Shown: piece by piece, positions 1 through 13,300 of the stretch
How the letters are laid out: each line of letters starts with the position of its first letter
How positions within the stretch are numbered: position 1 is the first letter of the stretch
Assembly: GCA_949152475.1 (NCBI GenBank)
Contig: OX424555.1
Span: 97,807,515 to 97,871,514 of the forward strand
Direction: 5' to 3'
Source of the DNA: Terebella lapidaria
Lineage: Eukaryota; Annelida; Polychaeta; Terebellida; Terebellidae
DNA length: 64,000 bases
The notes under the pieces: generated by a model
What the model saw: the letters and a program-made list of their open reading frames with translations, nothing else
Told to the model about the DNA's origin: nothing
Database searches by the model: none
Translations under genes and position numbers: made by a program

Positions 1-44
1 ACAATTTTTACAAACTTGACACATGATTATTCCATTGGATATAG

Positions 45-1033
45 AAATACATTGAAGCCGCCAAGCAAGAGAGTTTGCGATACAAACAGCAGAGAGACCA
101 ACTGAGTGCTGCTCAGAAGGAAGAAATACACGCTGAGGCAACCAAACGACGTAAACACCTCAAAGCCATTAGATTGAAGAAGGTAATAAAATTATTTTAC
201 ATTTTCAATCTTCGGAAAAAAATTACATTCTAATTCTGAAATGCAGTCTGCATAGTAGATGCATGAAAACTATGGATATGTTTTTCACTTTTAGCAAATG
301 CGAGAGCTCCACCGACCTAAGCGACCCCCAACACAGTACAACTTGTTCATGCGAGACCGTGTCACTACAAGGGGTGTCACTCCACCTCGGGTACGTCACC
401 TGGGGGGCAGTCTAAACACTAATATATATGTCACAGTAGCCTGTTGGGTTTTGGAGGTGCTTAGAGCATGATAGCTCCTCGTGCATGCCATGTATGTAAA
501 ATAACTTTCTAGTTTGGTGTTTATGTTCTTGGTGTTACAGTGAATATTTCTTCGGCAGGATTTCATGAAACAAGTGGCTATGGAATGGAGGGCTCTATCT
601 CCCGAACAAAAACAGGTAAGGTGCAGCGAATCTTCGTACCAACAAAGGAAGATAGATAGAAATAGTCCCAGAATTGTCATACTATCTTATCAAAATAACT
701 CCATGGTTTGTTTCACGATAGCCGTACAAGCTGGAAGCTGCTGAATTGCTGAAGCAGTACAGTGCATCCATGACTAAGTGGGAGGAGCAAATGAAGAACG
801 AAGGTCACCCCGAGTTTGTGCGTGGTTATCGAGTCGCTAAACCCCGCACACGCAAGACCCGGAGGAAACCAGCAGCAAAGAAAGCAGCTTCTCGAAAGAA
901 AAAGGCAGCTCCCAAAAAAGCTCTTTCTAAAAAGACTGCTCCTAAAGAGAACAAACCTACCAAGAAAACTTCGAGTCGTAAATCAAAGAAAGCCGAGGAA
1001 CCTGAAGACGTGTCTTGGATGAGGGAAGAGTGA
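45..1033 (+). CDS. TFAM: TFAM, mitochondrial transcription factor A (3' part, 4 exons)
   Basis: Exons 45-182, 295-390, 559-615 and 722-1033 (stop 1031-1033) join in phase 0 with AG/GT borders and give 200 residues. The first exon is the linker helix after HMG box A (KYIEAAKQESLRYKQQRDQL). HMG box B starts HRPKRPPTQYNLFMRD, continues WRALSPEQKQPYKLEA and ends SMTKWEEQM, closely like vertebrate TFAM (SWEEQM). By family knowledge TFAM packages and bends mtDNA and activates mitochondrial promoters. The mitochondrial targeting sequence and most of box A lie off the left edge. The C-terminal tail, from about base 835, is unusually long and rich in Lys/Ala/Ser, resembling histone H1. A different HMG-box protein is possible, but the linker plus box B fit TFAM best. 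Confidence 0.88.
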
Positions 1034-2185
1034 CATGGAACCATTCTTCGGTCCACCACAGCTAGCAATGTGCAGTGTGTGTGTGAGCCAGTGATCACCC
1101 ACTGGTGACAAGACATGATCATAAGACTTTTGCTGAACATTTCAGAGACCCTGCAATTATTTGTAGATGTACAGGGCATTTCACCCCAAAATATCATCGG
1201 TGCTTACAGTCGTAAAGTGACTGCAGAATCCATTATCAGTAAATCAAACGTAACCCAAGATGGGACATTTTTGACTTGTTATTTGTTCACATTATTGGCA
1301 GATTGCAGTTTGATATATTTTGCTTTGATTTTTGATAACATATTTCCTGTAGGACACTTTCTTGTGTAAATTTTTCAGCAAACTTTGTTCACTCCCAGCA
1401 AAACGATAATAACTAGCAGATATTGATATTGTTTTGCTTACATTTGAGTCATTATGTACCTCAATCAGAGGCCTATCTAGTGTGGACAGAGAAATTAGGT
1501 TTCAGCAATCACTATAAATGAAGGGATTTTAGTATCTGTATTCTTGGTTTCTTATACATCAGTGAACATTACAACCATCATTTGTCAAATGGAACGAAGA
1601 TCTCAAGGTCTATACCTACAAAGGTCAGATGACCATTCATAAATACGACGTTGCTCAGGATATTGTTCATGAATGGAATAAGATACATATAAATGTGCAT
1701 TTATGTGGTAAATGACTGCTATATTCTGTTACTCATCATTGTAGTACATCTTTGTAGTGTGGACGCATTGCTCGTGTGGTTTGAAACCTGCGGTGCTGTT
1801 ATTGCTGATCAGTTATGGAAGTTTTTTTTATAACATATACTGGAAAAGTCCTGAAAATTGTGATGTGGTCTTACTTGATTGTGGTGTGACCAATATATGA
1901 ACATTAGAAAATATTTCCATGTTATGTTCAAAAGTAATTAATGATGATATTGATAAATTTCTAAAGAATCTTTGTAATATACTAGTAGTCATATTTCACT
2001 CAGCTCAGAAAGTGATAAACTGTTATTGAATGTGTTGTATATGATGTATAGTGACATTAAAATGTGTACGACTTGCAATACTACTGCTAGATAACTGGCT
2101 AGAAGCTAAATGATTTGATAATGTCACTGAGGTGGGAGCCAGCACATTGTAGGAATATAGAATAAATGCATGATATATCAGTGTA
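1034..2185 (+). other. TFAM: TFAM 3' UTR
   Basis: This is AT-rich sequence with no credible ORF, following the TFAM stop. The first convincing polyA signal is AATAAA at 2161-2166, so the UTR is about 1.15 kb. The end is inferred from the hexamer only. Confidence 0.55.
2161..2166 (+). terminator. polyA signal AATAAA for TFAM
   Basis: A canonical AATAAA hexamer lies about 1.1 kb after the TFAM stop codon, in AT-rich sequence and before the first repeats. TFAM and RUFY are convergent here. Confidence 0.5.
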
Positions 2186-2802
2186 CTTTATTATACGTTT
2201 TAGCCAGACATCCGCCAAAGAGCACACACTATTTAGGCCGATACGTCAAGCCATTGTCCACAAATACATGGAATGACAAACATACCCGAGAGATGCAAAT
2301 ACACAAAATGTCACATGTGACTTTCTTATAAAATAAGGGGCTGGCACATAATTACCAGAAGCGAACTGATCATACAAACTCTATACGATATATCATCAAA
2401 CAAAATACAAAGCACCAACGATTGAGTTAGGTACACACTTATGCAAGTTTATGGCTAAGCAATATAATTGACATTCAGTTGTACTGTCGAAAATTCTAAC
2501 ACAGAATCTGATAATTACCTACATTGTTTACAATCTACATGACTGAAGTAAAGATGTTTGGAAGATTTGTTAGCTTTCCAAACCAAACGCCTGGACCAGA
2601 CATTCACAGTCCACAGGCGTCCAGAACCCGTGTTCAGATCTGCAGAAGCTACAGCTACCAGCAGTGAGAAATACTGTCATGAATGATACAGGAGACTTGT
2701 TGGAGAATGTTCAATGAGAACTTGACTGCAAAGAACAGTAAGTGACAAATATTTTTCTGTACAAATTGTGTGAATGAACTCCAGTTTCTACATTTATACC
2801 AT
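2186..2802. other. intergenic spacer between TFAM and RUFY 3' ends
   Basis: No ORF, RNA gene or clear repeat is visible. It separates the convergent 3' ends of TFAM (+) and RUFY (-), and ends where the duplicated 2.4-kb block starts. Confidence 0.5.
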
Positions 2803-3860
2803 AACTAGACATAAAAGCCTATAGGCTTTGTGGCATCCCCCAATTTTTCTTTTCTTTTCTAATGGTGAAACTTGACTGTTATTATAATACATATACCAGT
2901 ATTATTGAACACAGGTGGGAGTGAGAGTTCAAATTATAGCAGTTGCTCACTAGACAAATGTCCATCAGATATTTGTTTTAATCTCAATAGGTATTAAATG
3001 TACAGACATGACAGACATTCATAATACAAGCAAAAAGGAAATTATTCTGGGTTCTGACTAAGTAAAACAATGATAATTTGGTCACTGCATGTGAAATACA
3101 GCTAGAAAACAAAACAATGCATGTAGTTTCATCCAGATAAACACAGTGCTGTTTTAACTGAATACAATGAACAATTGACCGGCAACCAAGGCCCAGGCAG
3201 ACCTTCAAAGCTGTTATCTTCAGTTTGGGTCATCATTATATAACCACCTATTGTTTTCTTTAGAAAGGGAAGGAGGGCATTGTTCCAACTTGTTGGTGTT
3301 AGTATAGTAAACTGGGGTGAGGGGACAGGAGAGGGGGGGGGGGGGGGGGGAAGAGGGGCAGTGCATACAAGTCACTGATACATTGCTACATTCATATGCA
3401 GATTAGACTGGCTGACAGTGGAGGTGGGGGAGGGAGAGGGGGGGGGGGGGTATTGCCTTATCACAGGCATTACTGAGCAGGGCTCTCATATACTGCACTG
3501 GCTGAGAGGGCCTAGCCTCATGCTGGACATGCAGGCTGCAGTCAGTGAATACAGTAGCATGGCTCAGTCACAGTATTACATCTGCATGGGGGCAGGTGAG
3601 GGAAAAATTCTAAGTCCAAAAAAAAATACACCCAAAAAATTTTTTCCCCCTGGAAATTGCCTGAATCAAATTATGACATTGACAGGAATCGCCCGATTTT
3701 TTTTTCCAAAATGGCCGCTGGCGGCCATCTTGGATTTCGGGTCTCGACGAAAAACAATAGGGGTTAGGAGCAAAGTATTTCGGATGAGCTGTGAAAATTT
3801 CGGAAAGATAGATTAAGGCGTTCAAGAGTTATGATCCGGAAACCGAACGGCGGAAGAAAA

Positions 3861-3892
<32 letters not shown>

Positions 3893-3941
3893 AAAACAGA
3901 CAAAAACATAAGGCCTCCCGATTTTCAATCGGGATGCCTAA
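2803..3941 (+). mobile_element. non-coding hairpin-ended element (copy A)
   Basis: It starts near a hairpin AAGCCTATAGGCTT and ends at a second hairpin (CCCGATTTTCAATCGGG) just after long A runs. It holds two poly-G tracts and sequence such as AAAATGGCCGCTGGCGGCCATC, but no coding capacity. The same element is at 13978-15134 in the duplicated block. Hairpins near both ends and no obvious target duplication suggest a non-autonomous rolling-circle-like or foldback element; the superfamily is an inference. Confidence 0.5.
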
Positions 3942-4209
3942 TTATGTACAGCTAAGTAAAGTCACTTGGTCATCAATTTGTAAAATAAAAATATAACATT
4001 GCACATTAGTTTTGTTCACTATGACTACCCATGATAAGTTCTGAGGCACCGTGAGAAAACACTGTTTTTGTTGACGAGACATCGGTAAAACTAACCCACA
4101 CCGACCCCGATGCATGGATGGATGGTGGTGATAAAGATGATGTTTGTTGTGCAGTTGACAGTTCGAGTCCGCCTGCTACGCCCTCGGCCAGAATCTGGCA
4201 GACGTCGCC

Positions 4210-4347
4210 TCAGTTTGCGGAGTAGCGCTGTATGAGTAGTTGATGGCATGCATCACATACACGTACGGGTTTTGCGGATGACGGTAGCGGCATCTTGTTG
4301 TCTGAACACTCGTTACAGTAGATCTCTCCACAGTTCCGACAGTGGTG
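4210..4347 (-). CDS. RUFY: RUFY terminal exon, second half of FYVE finger (functional copy)
   Basis: This phase-0 exon starts [16 protein letters not shown] and ends QRYSAN with the stop at 4210-4212. With the preceding exon it completes the FYVE signature: RRKHHCR, RVC, and all eight zinc cysteines (582, 585, 598, 601, 606, 609, 626, 629). All PI3P-binding residues of the family are present. A copy with identical translation lies at 15403-15540, but only this one follows the exon it must join. I see no clear polyA hexamer on this strand before the mobile element at 3941, so the 3' UTR may run into that repeat. Confidence 0.95.
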   Translation of the reverse strand, partial: HHCRNCGEIYCNECSDNKMPLPSSAKPVRVCDACHQLLIQRYSAN

Positions 4348-7300
4348 CTGAAAGAGACCGTGATACAGGAGTAGTAAGTGGCAGTGATACAGGAAAAAGT
4401 CTCCTAAACCAAATATAGAGCTGAAGGGCTCTGCGCTTACCGGACCCAAGACAGTTATAAGCTCAAGGCAATGTCCTGAAGTCATGAGAAAAATCAACAT
4501 ATTGCAATTCATGTAGTGTTGATATTCTTCACAGTGTTTGGCAATGCTGCTGATAGACGGATGGCGAATGCCAAATGATGACAATGGCTACCCTGAGTGG
4601 ATAAATAATATATCCATATCAAGGTCCATTTCGCTCTACAACATGCCGTTTCTGAAATAGAGATATTCTTAGTTTAACATGGGAAACTCCTCTCCTATCT
4701 AAAATTCGGAAGCCCGTTTCGAAAGATTTACCTAACATTGTGCTGTGTTGTATGCTAGTCATGACGGTTCTCTCAGATGCATTAGAGAATAATTCATCAA
4801 ACAAATTTTGTGCAAATGACAGCTACATTTATCGTTGGAAGTTTTGCCTATCTCGAGCCTGGCCCAAAATTTCAAAGACCCATGGATCAGTCCGAAACAA
4901 TTCAATCAACGAAAAAAATTAGCCCAAGGGCTAAGAAAGGTTACCGGACAATACATATTTTAGATATTAGTAGTTTGTCCCGTGACCTTGAAAATAAGGT
5001 TATTGGTCAATTCAAGGACACGATAATATTCGGCATATGTCATTTCTAGTATGTCCACAACTGATTCTTAAGCTGTAAAGTCAATAAAAAGCGAGATATT
5101 AGCCATTATGTCCTGTGACCTTGAAAATGAGGTCAAAGGTCAAGTTCAAGGTCATGACAATGTTCAGAATATATCATTTTCTATATGTCCACAACTGATT
5201 TCTAAGCTGTAAAGTCGATAATAAGCGAGATATTAGCCAGTTTGTGCTCTGACCTTGAAACTGAAGTCAGAGGTCAAATTCGAGGTCACGAGAATATTCA
5301 GCATATATCATTTCCTATATGTCCACAATTAATCCCTAAGCTGTAAAATCGATAATAAGTGAGATATTAGCCATTTTGTCATGTGACTTTGAAAATGAGG
5401 TCAAAGGTCAAAATCAACGTCATCAGAATATTTGGCATTTATCATTTCCTATATGTCCACAATTGATTCCTAAGCTGTAAAGTCGATAATAAGCGCGATA
5501 TTAGACATTTTGTACTCTGACCTTGAAACCGAGGTCAGAGGTCAAATTCAAGGTCACAAGAATATTCAGCATATATCATTTCCTATATGCCCACAATTGA
5601 TCCCTTAGCTGTAAAATCGATAATAAGTGAGATATTAGCCATTTTGTCCTGTGTCCTTGAAAATGAGGTCAAAGGTCAAATTCAAGGTTATCAGAATATT
5701 CGGCATATATCATTTCCTATATGTCCACAATTGATTCCTAAGCTGTAAAGTCGATAATAAGCGAGATATTAGCCATTTTGTGCTCTGACCTTGAAACTGA
5801 AGTCAGAGGTCAAATTCGAGGTCACGAGAATATTCAGCATATATCATTTCCTATATGTCCACAATTAATCCCTAAGCTGTAAAATCGATAATAAGTGAGA
5901 TATTAGCCATTTTGTCCTGTGACCTTGAAAATTAGGTCAAAGGTCAAATTCAAGGTTATCAGAATATTCAGCATATATCATTTCCTATATGTCCACAATT
6001 GATTCCTAAGCTGTAAAGTCGATAATGAACGAGATATTAGCCATTTTGTGCTCTGACCTTGAAACCGAGGTCAGAGTTCAACTTCAAGGTCACAAGAATA
6101 TTCGGCATATATCATTTCCTATATGCCCAAAATTGATCCCTAAGCTGTAAAATCGATAATAAGTGACAATAAATATTTCTATAAAAAAAAAAAAGTGAGA
6201 TATTAGCCATTGTCCTGTGTCCTTGAAAATGAGGTCAAAGGTCAAATTCAAGGTTATCAGAATATTCGGCATATATCATTTCCTATATGTCCACAATTGA
6301 TTCCTAAGCTGTAAAGTCGATAATAAGCAAGATATTAGCCATTTTGTGCTCTGACCTTGAAACTGAGGTCAGAGGTCAAATTCGAGGTCACGAGAATATT
6401 CAGCATATATCATTTCCTATATGTCCACAATTAATCCCTAACCTGTAAAATCGATAATAAGTGAGATATTAGCCATTTTGTCCTGTGACCTTGAAAATGA
6501 GGTCAAAGGTCAAATTCAAGGTTATCAGAATATTCAGCATATATCATTTCCTATATGTCCACAATTGATTCCTAAAGCTGTAAAGTCGATAATGAATGAT
6601 ATGTTAGCCATTTTGTGCTCTCACCTTGAAACCGAGGTCAGAGGTCAACTTCAAGGTCACAAGAATATTCGGCATATATCATTTCCTATATGTCCACAAT
6701 TGATTCCTAGTCTCTAACCTCAATATTAAGTGAGATGTTAGGCTTAATGTGTCCCATTATAAAGCATAGGAGAATTTAACATGGCAAAGTCCCATTTGGG
6801 CCGTGTTTGGGCCCAAAATGGCCCTCTCCAATTGATTAAAAAACAACGAAATTTATACATGTCAGAGGGGTACATATGAGGAGTGTCATGCATCAATAAA
6901 AAACAAAAGTTACTGAACAGATTTTGAGAAAAGGACCGTCAAAGTCCAAAATTGGCCAATTTTTTCACGAAAATGGCCGCTCTGACCTTGAAACCGAGGT
7001 CAGAGGTCAAATTCAAGGTCACGAGAATATCCAGCATATATCATTTCCTATATGTCCACAATTGACTCCTAGTCTCTAATCTCAATATTAAGTGAGATAT
7101 TAGGCTGAGTGTTTAACATGGGAAAGTCCCATTTGGGCCGAGTTTGGGCCCAAAATGGCCAACTTCGAGCGATTCAAGCGCAACGAAATTTATGCATGTC
7201 ACAGGGGTACATACGAGGAGTGTTATGCATCAATAAGAAAAAAAGTTACTGAACAGGTTTTGAGAAAACGACCGTCAAAATCCAAAATTGGCCATTTTTA

Positions 7301-10300
7301 GACGAAAACGGCCGCTCTGACCTTGAAACCGAGGTCAGAGGTCAAATTCAAGGTCACAAGAATATTCAGCATATATCATTTCCTATATGTCCACAATTGA
7401 TTCTTAGGCTCTAATTTCAATTTTAAGTGAGATATTAGGCTTAATGTGTCCCATTATAAAGCATAGGAGAATTTAACATGGGAAAGTCCCATTTGGGCCG
7501 AGTTTGGGCCCAAAATGGACCACTTCGAGCTATTCAAGGGCAACGAAATTTATACATGTCACAGAGGTACATAGGAGCAGTGTCATGCATCAATAAGAAA
7601 AAAAGTTACTGAACAGATTTTGAGAAAACAACCGTCAAAGTCCAAAATTGGCCATTTTTCGACGAAAACAGCCGCCATTTTGAAAAAAATGCGAAAATCA
7701 AAAAACTAAAAAAAACCTTCCCTGGAAATATTTTTAGGTATTTTTGTGCAAAATTTCAGAAATATTCGACTGTAAACTTTAATGATAAAAATGTGGACGG
7801 ACGGACGGACGACGGACTACGGACGACGGACGACGGACGACGGACGCAACGCCACGGCAATAGGTTATCGGACCAAAGGTCCGGTAACCTAAAAAGTGGT
7901 CCAGAGAGCTGAGCCCATAGATCATACTTTGTTAGTTACAGCAATATTCATCAAACCGATTCTTCACAGTGTTTGACGTCAACACTACCGATGGACGGAC
8001 GCCAGACGCCAACTGACAACAATAGCTTATCGGACCTTCAGTTCGGTAAGCTATAGAAGTGCTAGTGCTATGTCTAATTTATACAACAAATAACCAAGAT
8101 AATAAATCTATACATACACTAAAAGATAAATCTGAGGAATAATTGTTACAGAGTGTTCTTGTACCTTGCGTCTCGACACAGAGAATGCTTTATTGCAGCT
8201 CTTGCACTCGGTGACAAGTTTGTCCTCCGTCCACTGTGCGTCTTTCAGAACCATCTGCTCCTCCCTCAAGTCCTCAACACGCAGCTTGGACCTGGAACAT
8301 ACACAGGTACACTATGATACCAGCTCAGACCTGGAATATACATGGGTACATTATGATAGCAGCTCAAACCTGGAATATACATGGGTACATTATGATAGCA
8401 GCTCAGACCTGGAATACAGTACCAACACGTACATGATAAAGCTGTTCGGAAATGGAACATGCATAGGTACATTAGGATGGCAGCTTAGACCTGGAGTATA
8501 CACAGGGACATTATGATCGCAGCTAGGACCTGGAACATGCTTACACAAGTACTCTATGATAGTGGCTAAGACCGGGAATATACATGGGTACATTATGATA
8601 GCAGCTGAGACATGGAACAGGCTTACATGAATACTCTATGATAGCACATCAGACCAGGAGTATACTAGTGTTGGGAATTGAAATCTTTGACCATGTTTGA
8701 TGATTGAAATTTTTTTTCAATCGATCATCGATTTTTATTTGAAACCTAATTGTACGTACAATCACATTATTTTGCTTGCCCTGATGTCCGAAACAAAAAA
8801 TCAATGACAATTTCCATTTCTTTGTCCTGATGGAATTTGGTCATCAAGCCCACCATTCAGGTATTTTTTACAAACACCATCGAGATGAGACGAAAACAGA
8901 CAAGTTTCCTGGATTTTGAAGTTATGGGAGGATGTTATGATAAAAAAAATTATGGTCATGTTTGATTGGAATAATTCATTTTTCAAAAACATAATCGATG
9001 ATTTAATTGAACACAGTTTCGATCAATCATCAAAGATAATCGATGATTGATCCCATCACTAGAGTATACACAGCTATGTTAATAGCTGTTCGAACCTGGA
9101 ACATACATGGGTACATTATGATAGCAGCTGAGATTTTGAACAGGCTTACATGAATACTCTATGATAGTGGCTCATACCTAGAGGCATGACAACACCAATG
9201 ATATTGCGTCATATCCGTTACAGTCAGAGAATTCCCTATTTTGAAAACGGGGGATGCCCTTGGTCCCCCGCAGAATGGTGGGGGATATTTTGCTATGGCT
9301 GGTTGTTGACCCGGGCTGGTTAGCATTGCACACGAAGAGTTTCAAGACCACAGCACGCACAGAACGGCTCTGATGGCGAACGATATATATGGGTTGTCAG
9401 GCATGAAAATCAGTCGTTTTAAGGGGGTACCCTCAGAATTCGAGCTGTAGCGAAAAATTCAATTTATCAACATATATTTTCCTTACTATAGTGAGATGAG
9501 GAAATGAATTGACTAGCTTTGTATGTAAGCTGCTAAGGTTGATCTTGTTCTGGGACGGAGCTATGGAGACTTGAATTTGGGCTTTTTATCATTGTTTTGT
9601 ATGGCCGAAGGAATTAGTGAAATCTGTCCTGAAGGAAATACATGTATTCTACAATTTCTATTCTAGATTGAAGTTAACGTTAATGTTGTATTCCCTTATT
9701 ATGATTTTGGTGCAAAAAGATTAAAATTGGCCTTTCCTCTGTGTTTTTGATGTATTTTTTACATAAACTGTGAATTTGGTGAAAATGCGTGATTTTGCAA
9801 AACAAAGAGGGTCCTCCCAAGAAATCGCTTCCCATGGCATGCATTTATATGGCTTATTTGTGTTTGAGAGATGCTTTTTCCAATGTGCAAAACAAGAAAA
9901 GCTCTCAGAATATATGTGTTATTGATATAAACACCGTTTTTGAGGAAAAAATGCATATTTGAGTTTTCAGCCGAACTAAAAGAATTCCAGTTTAGCAGCT
10001 CAACTCCCGATGTTATGTTAATAAATCCCATAAAAATGAATTATATATCTTATTTTTGAAGATTTGATACCAAATTGACGATGATTTGTTTATTTTTGCT
10101 TGTGTAGCTGACCCTTTTATGTCATTTCGGGCCAATATTTGTGATATAATTAATATTTATAATTCCATGGGGCGCACATAATTTGTGGTTCTATACAACA
10201 AAACTGCATCCTGATTCTTAAGTACCTCAACCACTGTAGTATGTGATAACTTTAGCCCCTGACACCAAAATTTGTAGCATCCACAATGAAATAACGCATT

Positions 10301-13300
10301 GATGGGCCGATTCCTTTTTTACGATTTTACAATGGGATGAAGTCCGTTATTGGCCTATAAATCCAAAGTGATATAACTTGCACCCCTGAAACTTTGTACA
10401 CATGTTATCTAGATCATAATTCATCACAATTTATTATCAGATGGTAGTAACATCAGGATCGCCTACTATTCAGGCATGACAACACCAATGATATTGCGTC
10501 ATATCCGTTACAGTCAGAGAATTCCCTATTTTGAAAACGGGGGATGCCCTTGGTCCCCCGCAGAATGGTGGGGGATATTTTGCTATGGCTGGTTGTTGAC
10601 CCGGGCTGGTTAGCATTGCACACGAAGAGTTTCAAGACCACAGCACGCACAGAACGGCTCTGATGGCGAACGATATATATGGGTTGTCAGGCATGAAAAT
10701 CAGTCGTTTTAAGGGGGTACCCTCAGAATTCGAGCTGTAGCGAAAAATTCAATTTATCAACATATATTTTCCTTACTATAGTGAGATGAGGAAATGAATT
10801 GACTAGCTTTGTATGTAAGCTGCTAAGGTTGATCTTGTTCTGGGACGGAGCTATGGAGACTTGAATTTGGGCTTTTTATCATTGTTTTGTATGGCCGAAG
10901 GAATTAGTGAAATCTGTCCTAGAGTATACACTGATACATTATGATAGCTGCTCAAACATGGAACATGCACATGGGTACAGTAGGATAGCAGCTAAGACCT
11001 GAAACATAAATAGGTACATTATGATAGCAGCTCATACACAATTCATGCATTTTCTTGTCAAATCATGTTTAAACCACTGATTCAAACATCTTGAAGCTGC
11101 CAAAGCTCAGGGATTGACTTGTGTATTCTTCATAACCCACAGCTGTTTGTGGTCAATACTTGTGAGCTCTACTGTAGAGGTTATCTATAATGAAGTTTAA
11201 TATTAAAGCATAATCGACTAACTCAATGAATTTAGATCTAAGGCTGTAAAAATATCCTTCAGTCCCCTAAGAATGTCCAAGTTTATTCCTAATACCCTAA
11301 GATATGTATGTCCAGAGCAGTACGTCCGAAAAGTCTACCATGCACCATTTTTAGGTTACCGGACCTGCATGTATGGTCCGAGAACCTATTGGCATGGCGT
11401 TGTGTCCGGCGTCGTTGTCGGCCGTCCACATTTTTTATCTTTAAAGTTTACGATCAGATCTTTCTGAAATTTTGCGCAAAAATACCTAAAAATATTTCAA
11501 GAGGGGGTTTGGAAAGCCGGTGCGACATGCGAGAAGTGACATGTGAGAAGCGACATGTGACATGCGAGAAGCGAGAAATATTGCTTACATGGACATGTCA
11601 CCTGCGAGTTAGCCTATAAACTGCGACATGCGAGCTATAAACTGCGACATGCGAGTTAACTTTACAAACTGCGACTTGCGTGAAACAAAATGCAACTTGA
11701 ATATCCTACACATTTTTTCGTATTAAACCATGGTTTAACATGGAATAAGTCATAGTTTATAGTTTGCAAGTCGCATGTCAAAAAAAGTCACACTTCTCGC
11801 ATGTCGCTTCTCCCATGTCGTACCGGCGTACCATAGTTATTTTTTGGTTTTTTGCTTTTTTTTCAAAATGGCGGCCATTTTCGCCGAAAATAGGCCAATT
11901 TCTGACTTTGGCGACCATTTTCTCAAAAACTGTTCAGACAGTTTTGAGATTTTTATTTCAAAAGATTGCTCTCACATACCTCTCTGATGTGTATTATTCT
12001 CCTATGCTTCATAATGGGACACATTATGCCTAATATCTTACTTAATATTGAGATTAGAGACTAGGAATCAATTGTGGACAATGATATATGCTGATTATTG
12101 TCATGACCTTGAATTTGACCTTTGACCTCATTTTCAAGGTCAGAGCACAAAATGGCTAATATCTCGCTTATTATCGACTAAGATAATATTCTGAATATTC
12201 TGATCTTGAATTTGACCTTTGACCTCATTTTCGAGATCAAGAAACAAAATTTCTATTATCTCGCTTATTATCAACTTTACAGCTGGAGAATAAATTGTGG
12301 ATGTATAGGAAATGATATGCCGGGTATGCCGAATATTTTGCTGACCTTGAATTTGACCTTTTGACCTCATTTTCAAGGTCAGACACAAAATGGCTAATAT
12401 CTCGCTTATTATCGACTTTACTGCTTAGGATTCAATTGTGCACATATAAGAAATGATATAGTCTGAATATTGTGATGACCTTGAATTTGACCTTTGACCT
12501 CATTTTCAAGGTTAAAGAACAAAACGGCTTATAACTCACTTCTGTCCACTTTACGGCTTGGGACTATAAATTGTGGACTTATAGGAAATGATGTATACCA
12601 AATATTTGGATGACCTTGAATTTGACCTTTGACCTCATTTTGAAGGCCAGAGCACAAAATGGCTAATATCTCGCTTATTATCGACTTATACAGCTTAGGA
12701 ATCAATTGTGGACATATATGAAATGATATATGCTGATTATTGTCATGGCCTTGAATTTGACCTTTGACCTCATTTTCAAGGTCAGAGCACAAAATGGCTA
12801 ATATCTCGCTTATTCTCAACTTTACAGCTTAGGAATCAATTGTGCACATATAGGAAATGATATAGCCAGAATGTTCTGATGATCTTGTATTTGACCTATG
12901 GCCTCATTTTCAAGGTCAAGAAACAAAATTTCTAGTATCTCGCTTATCATCAACTTTATAGCTTGAGAATAAATTGTGGACGAATAGGAAATGATGCAGA
13001 ATATTTTGATGACCTTGAATTTGACCTTTTGACCTCATTTTCAAGGTCAGGCACAAAATAGCTAATATCTCATTTATCATCGACTTTACAGCTTAGGAAT
13101 CAATTGTGGACACATAGGAAATGATATATGCTGATTATTGCCATGACCCTGAATTTGACATTTAGGTAGTTAACATTGGGGTAGTTGCCAACTTTTTCAT
13201 TTTTTCAGACAGAATTCTGAAATTTGGTGAAAAATTGCAGCATGTCACACCAAATTTCAAGTTGATCTGATTATTCAAAACAAAACTATGGCCAAAAAGC

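Larger units (their letters stand above)
2803..5226. repeat. 2.4-kb duplicated block, copy A
   Basis: This block recurs at 13978-16419 in the same orientation. I see only a handful of differences outside homopolymers (for example the spelling near 3294 versus 14466, and a 5-base difference near 3510). It contains the hairpin-ended element, the RUFY terminal exon, flanking intron and the start of a 134-bp satellite element. The left edge coincides with the start of the mobile element; the right edge lies inside a satellite unit. Confidence 0.93.

Noticed and set aside
3418-3816. 132-codon ORF in the hairpin-ended element
   Set aside because: It runs through poly-G and poly-A tracts and is duplicated only with the block; it is repeat sequence without family resemblance.
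9178-10650. Repeated ORF starting [17 protein letters not shown] at two places
   Set aside because: Both lie in the two terminal repeats of the LTR-like element and show no similarity to a known protein.
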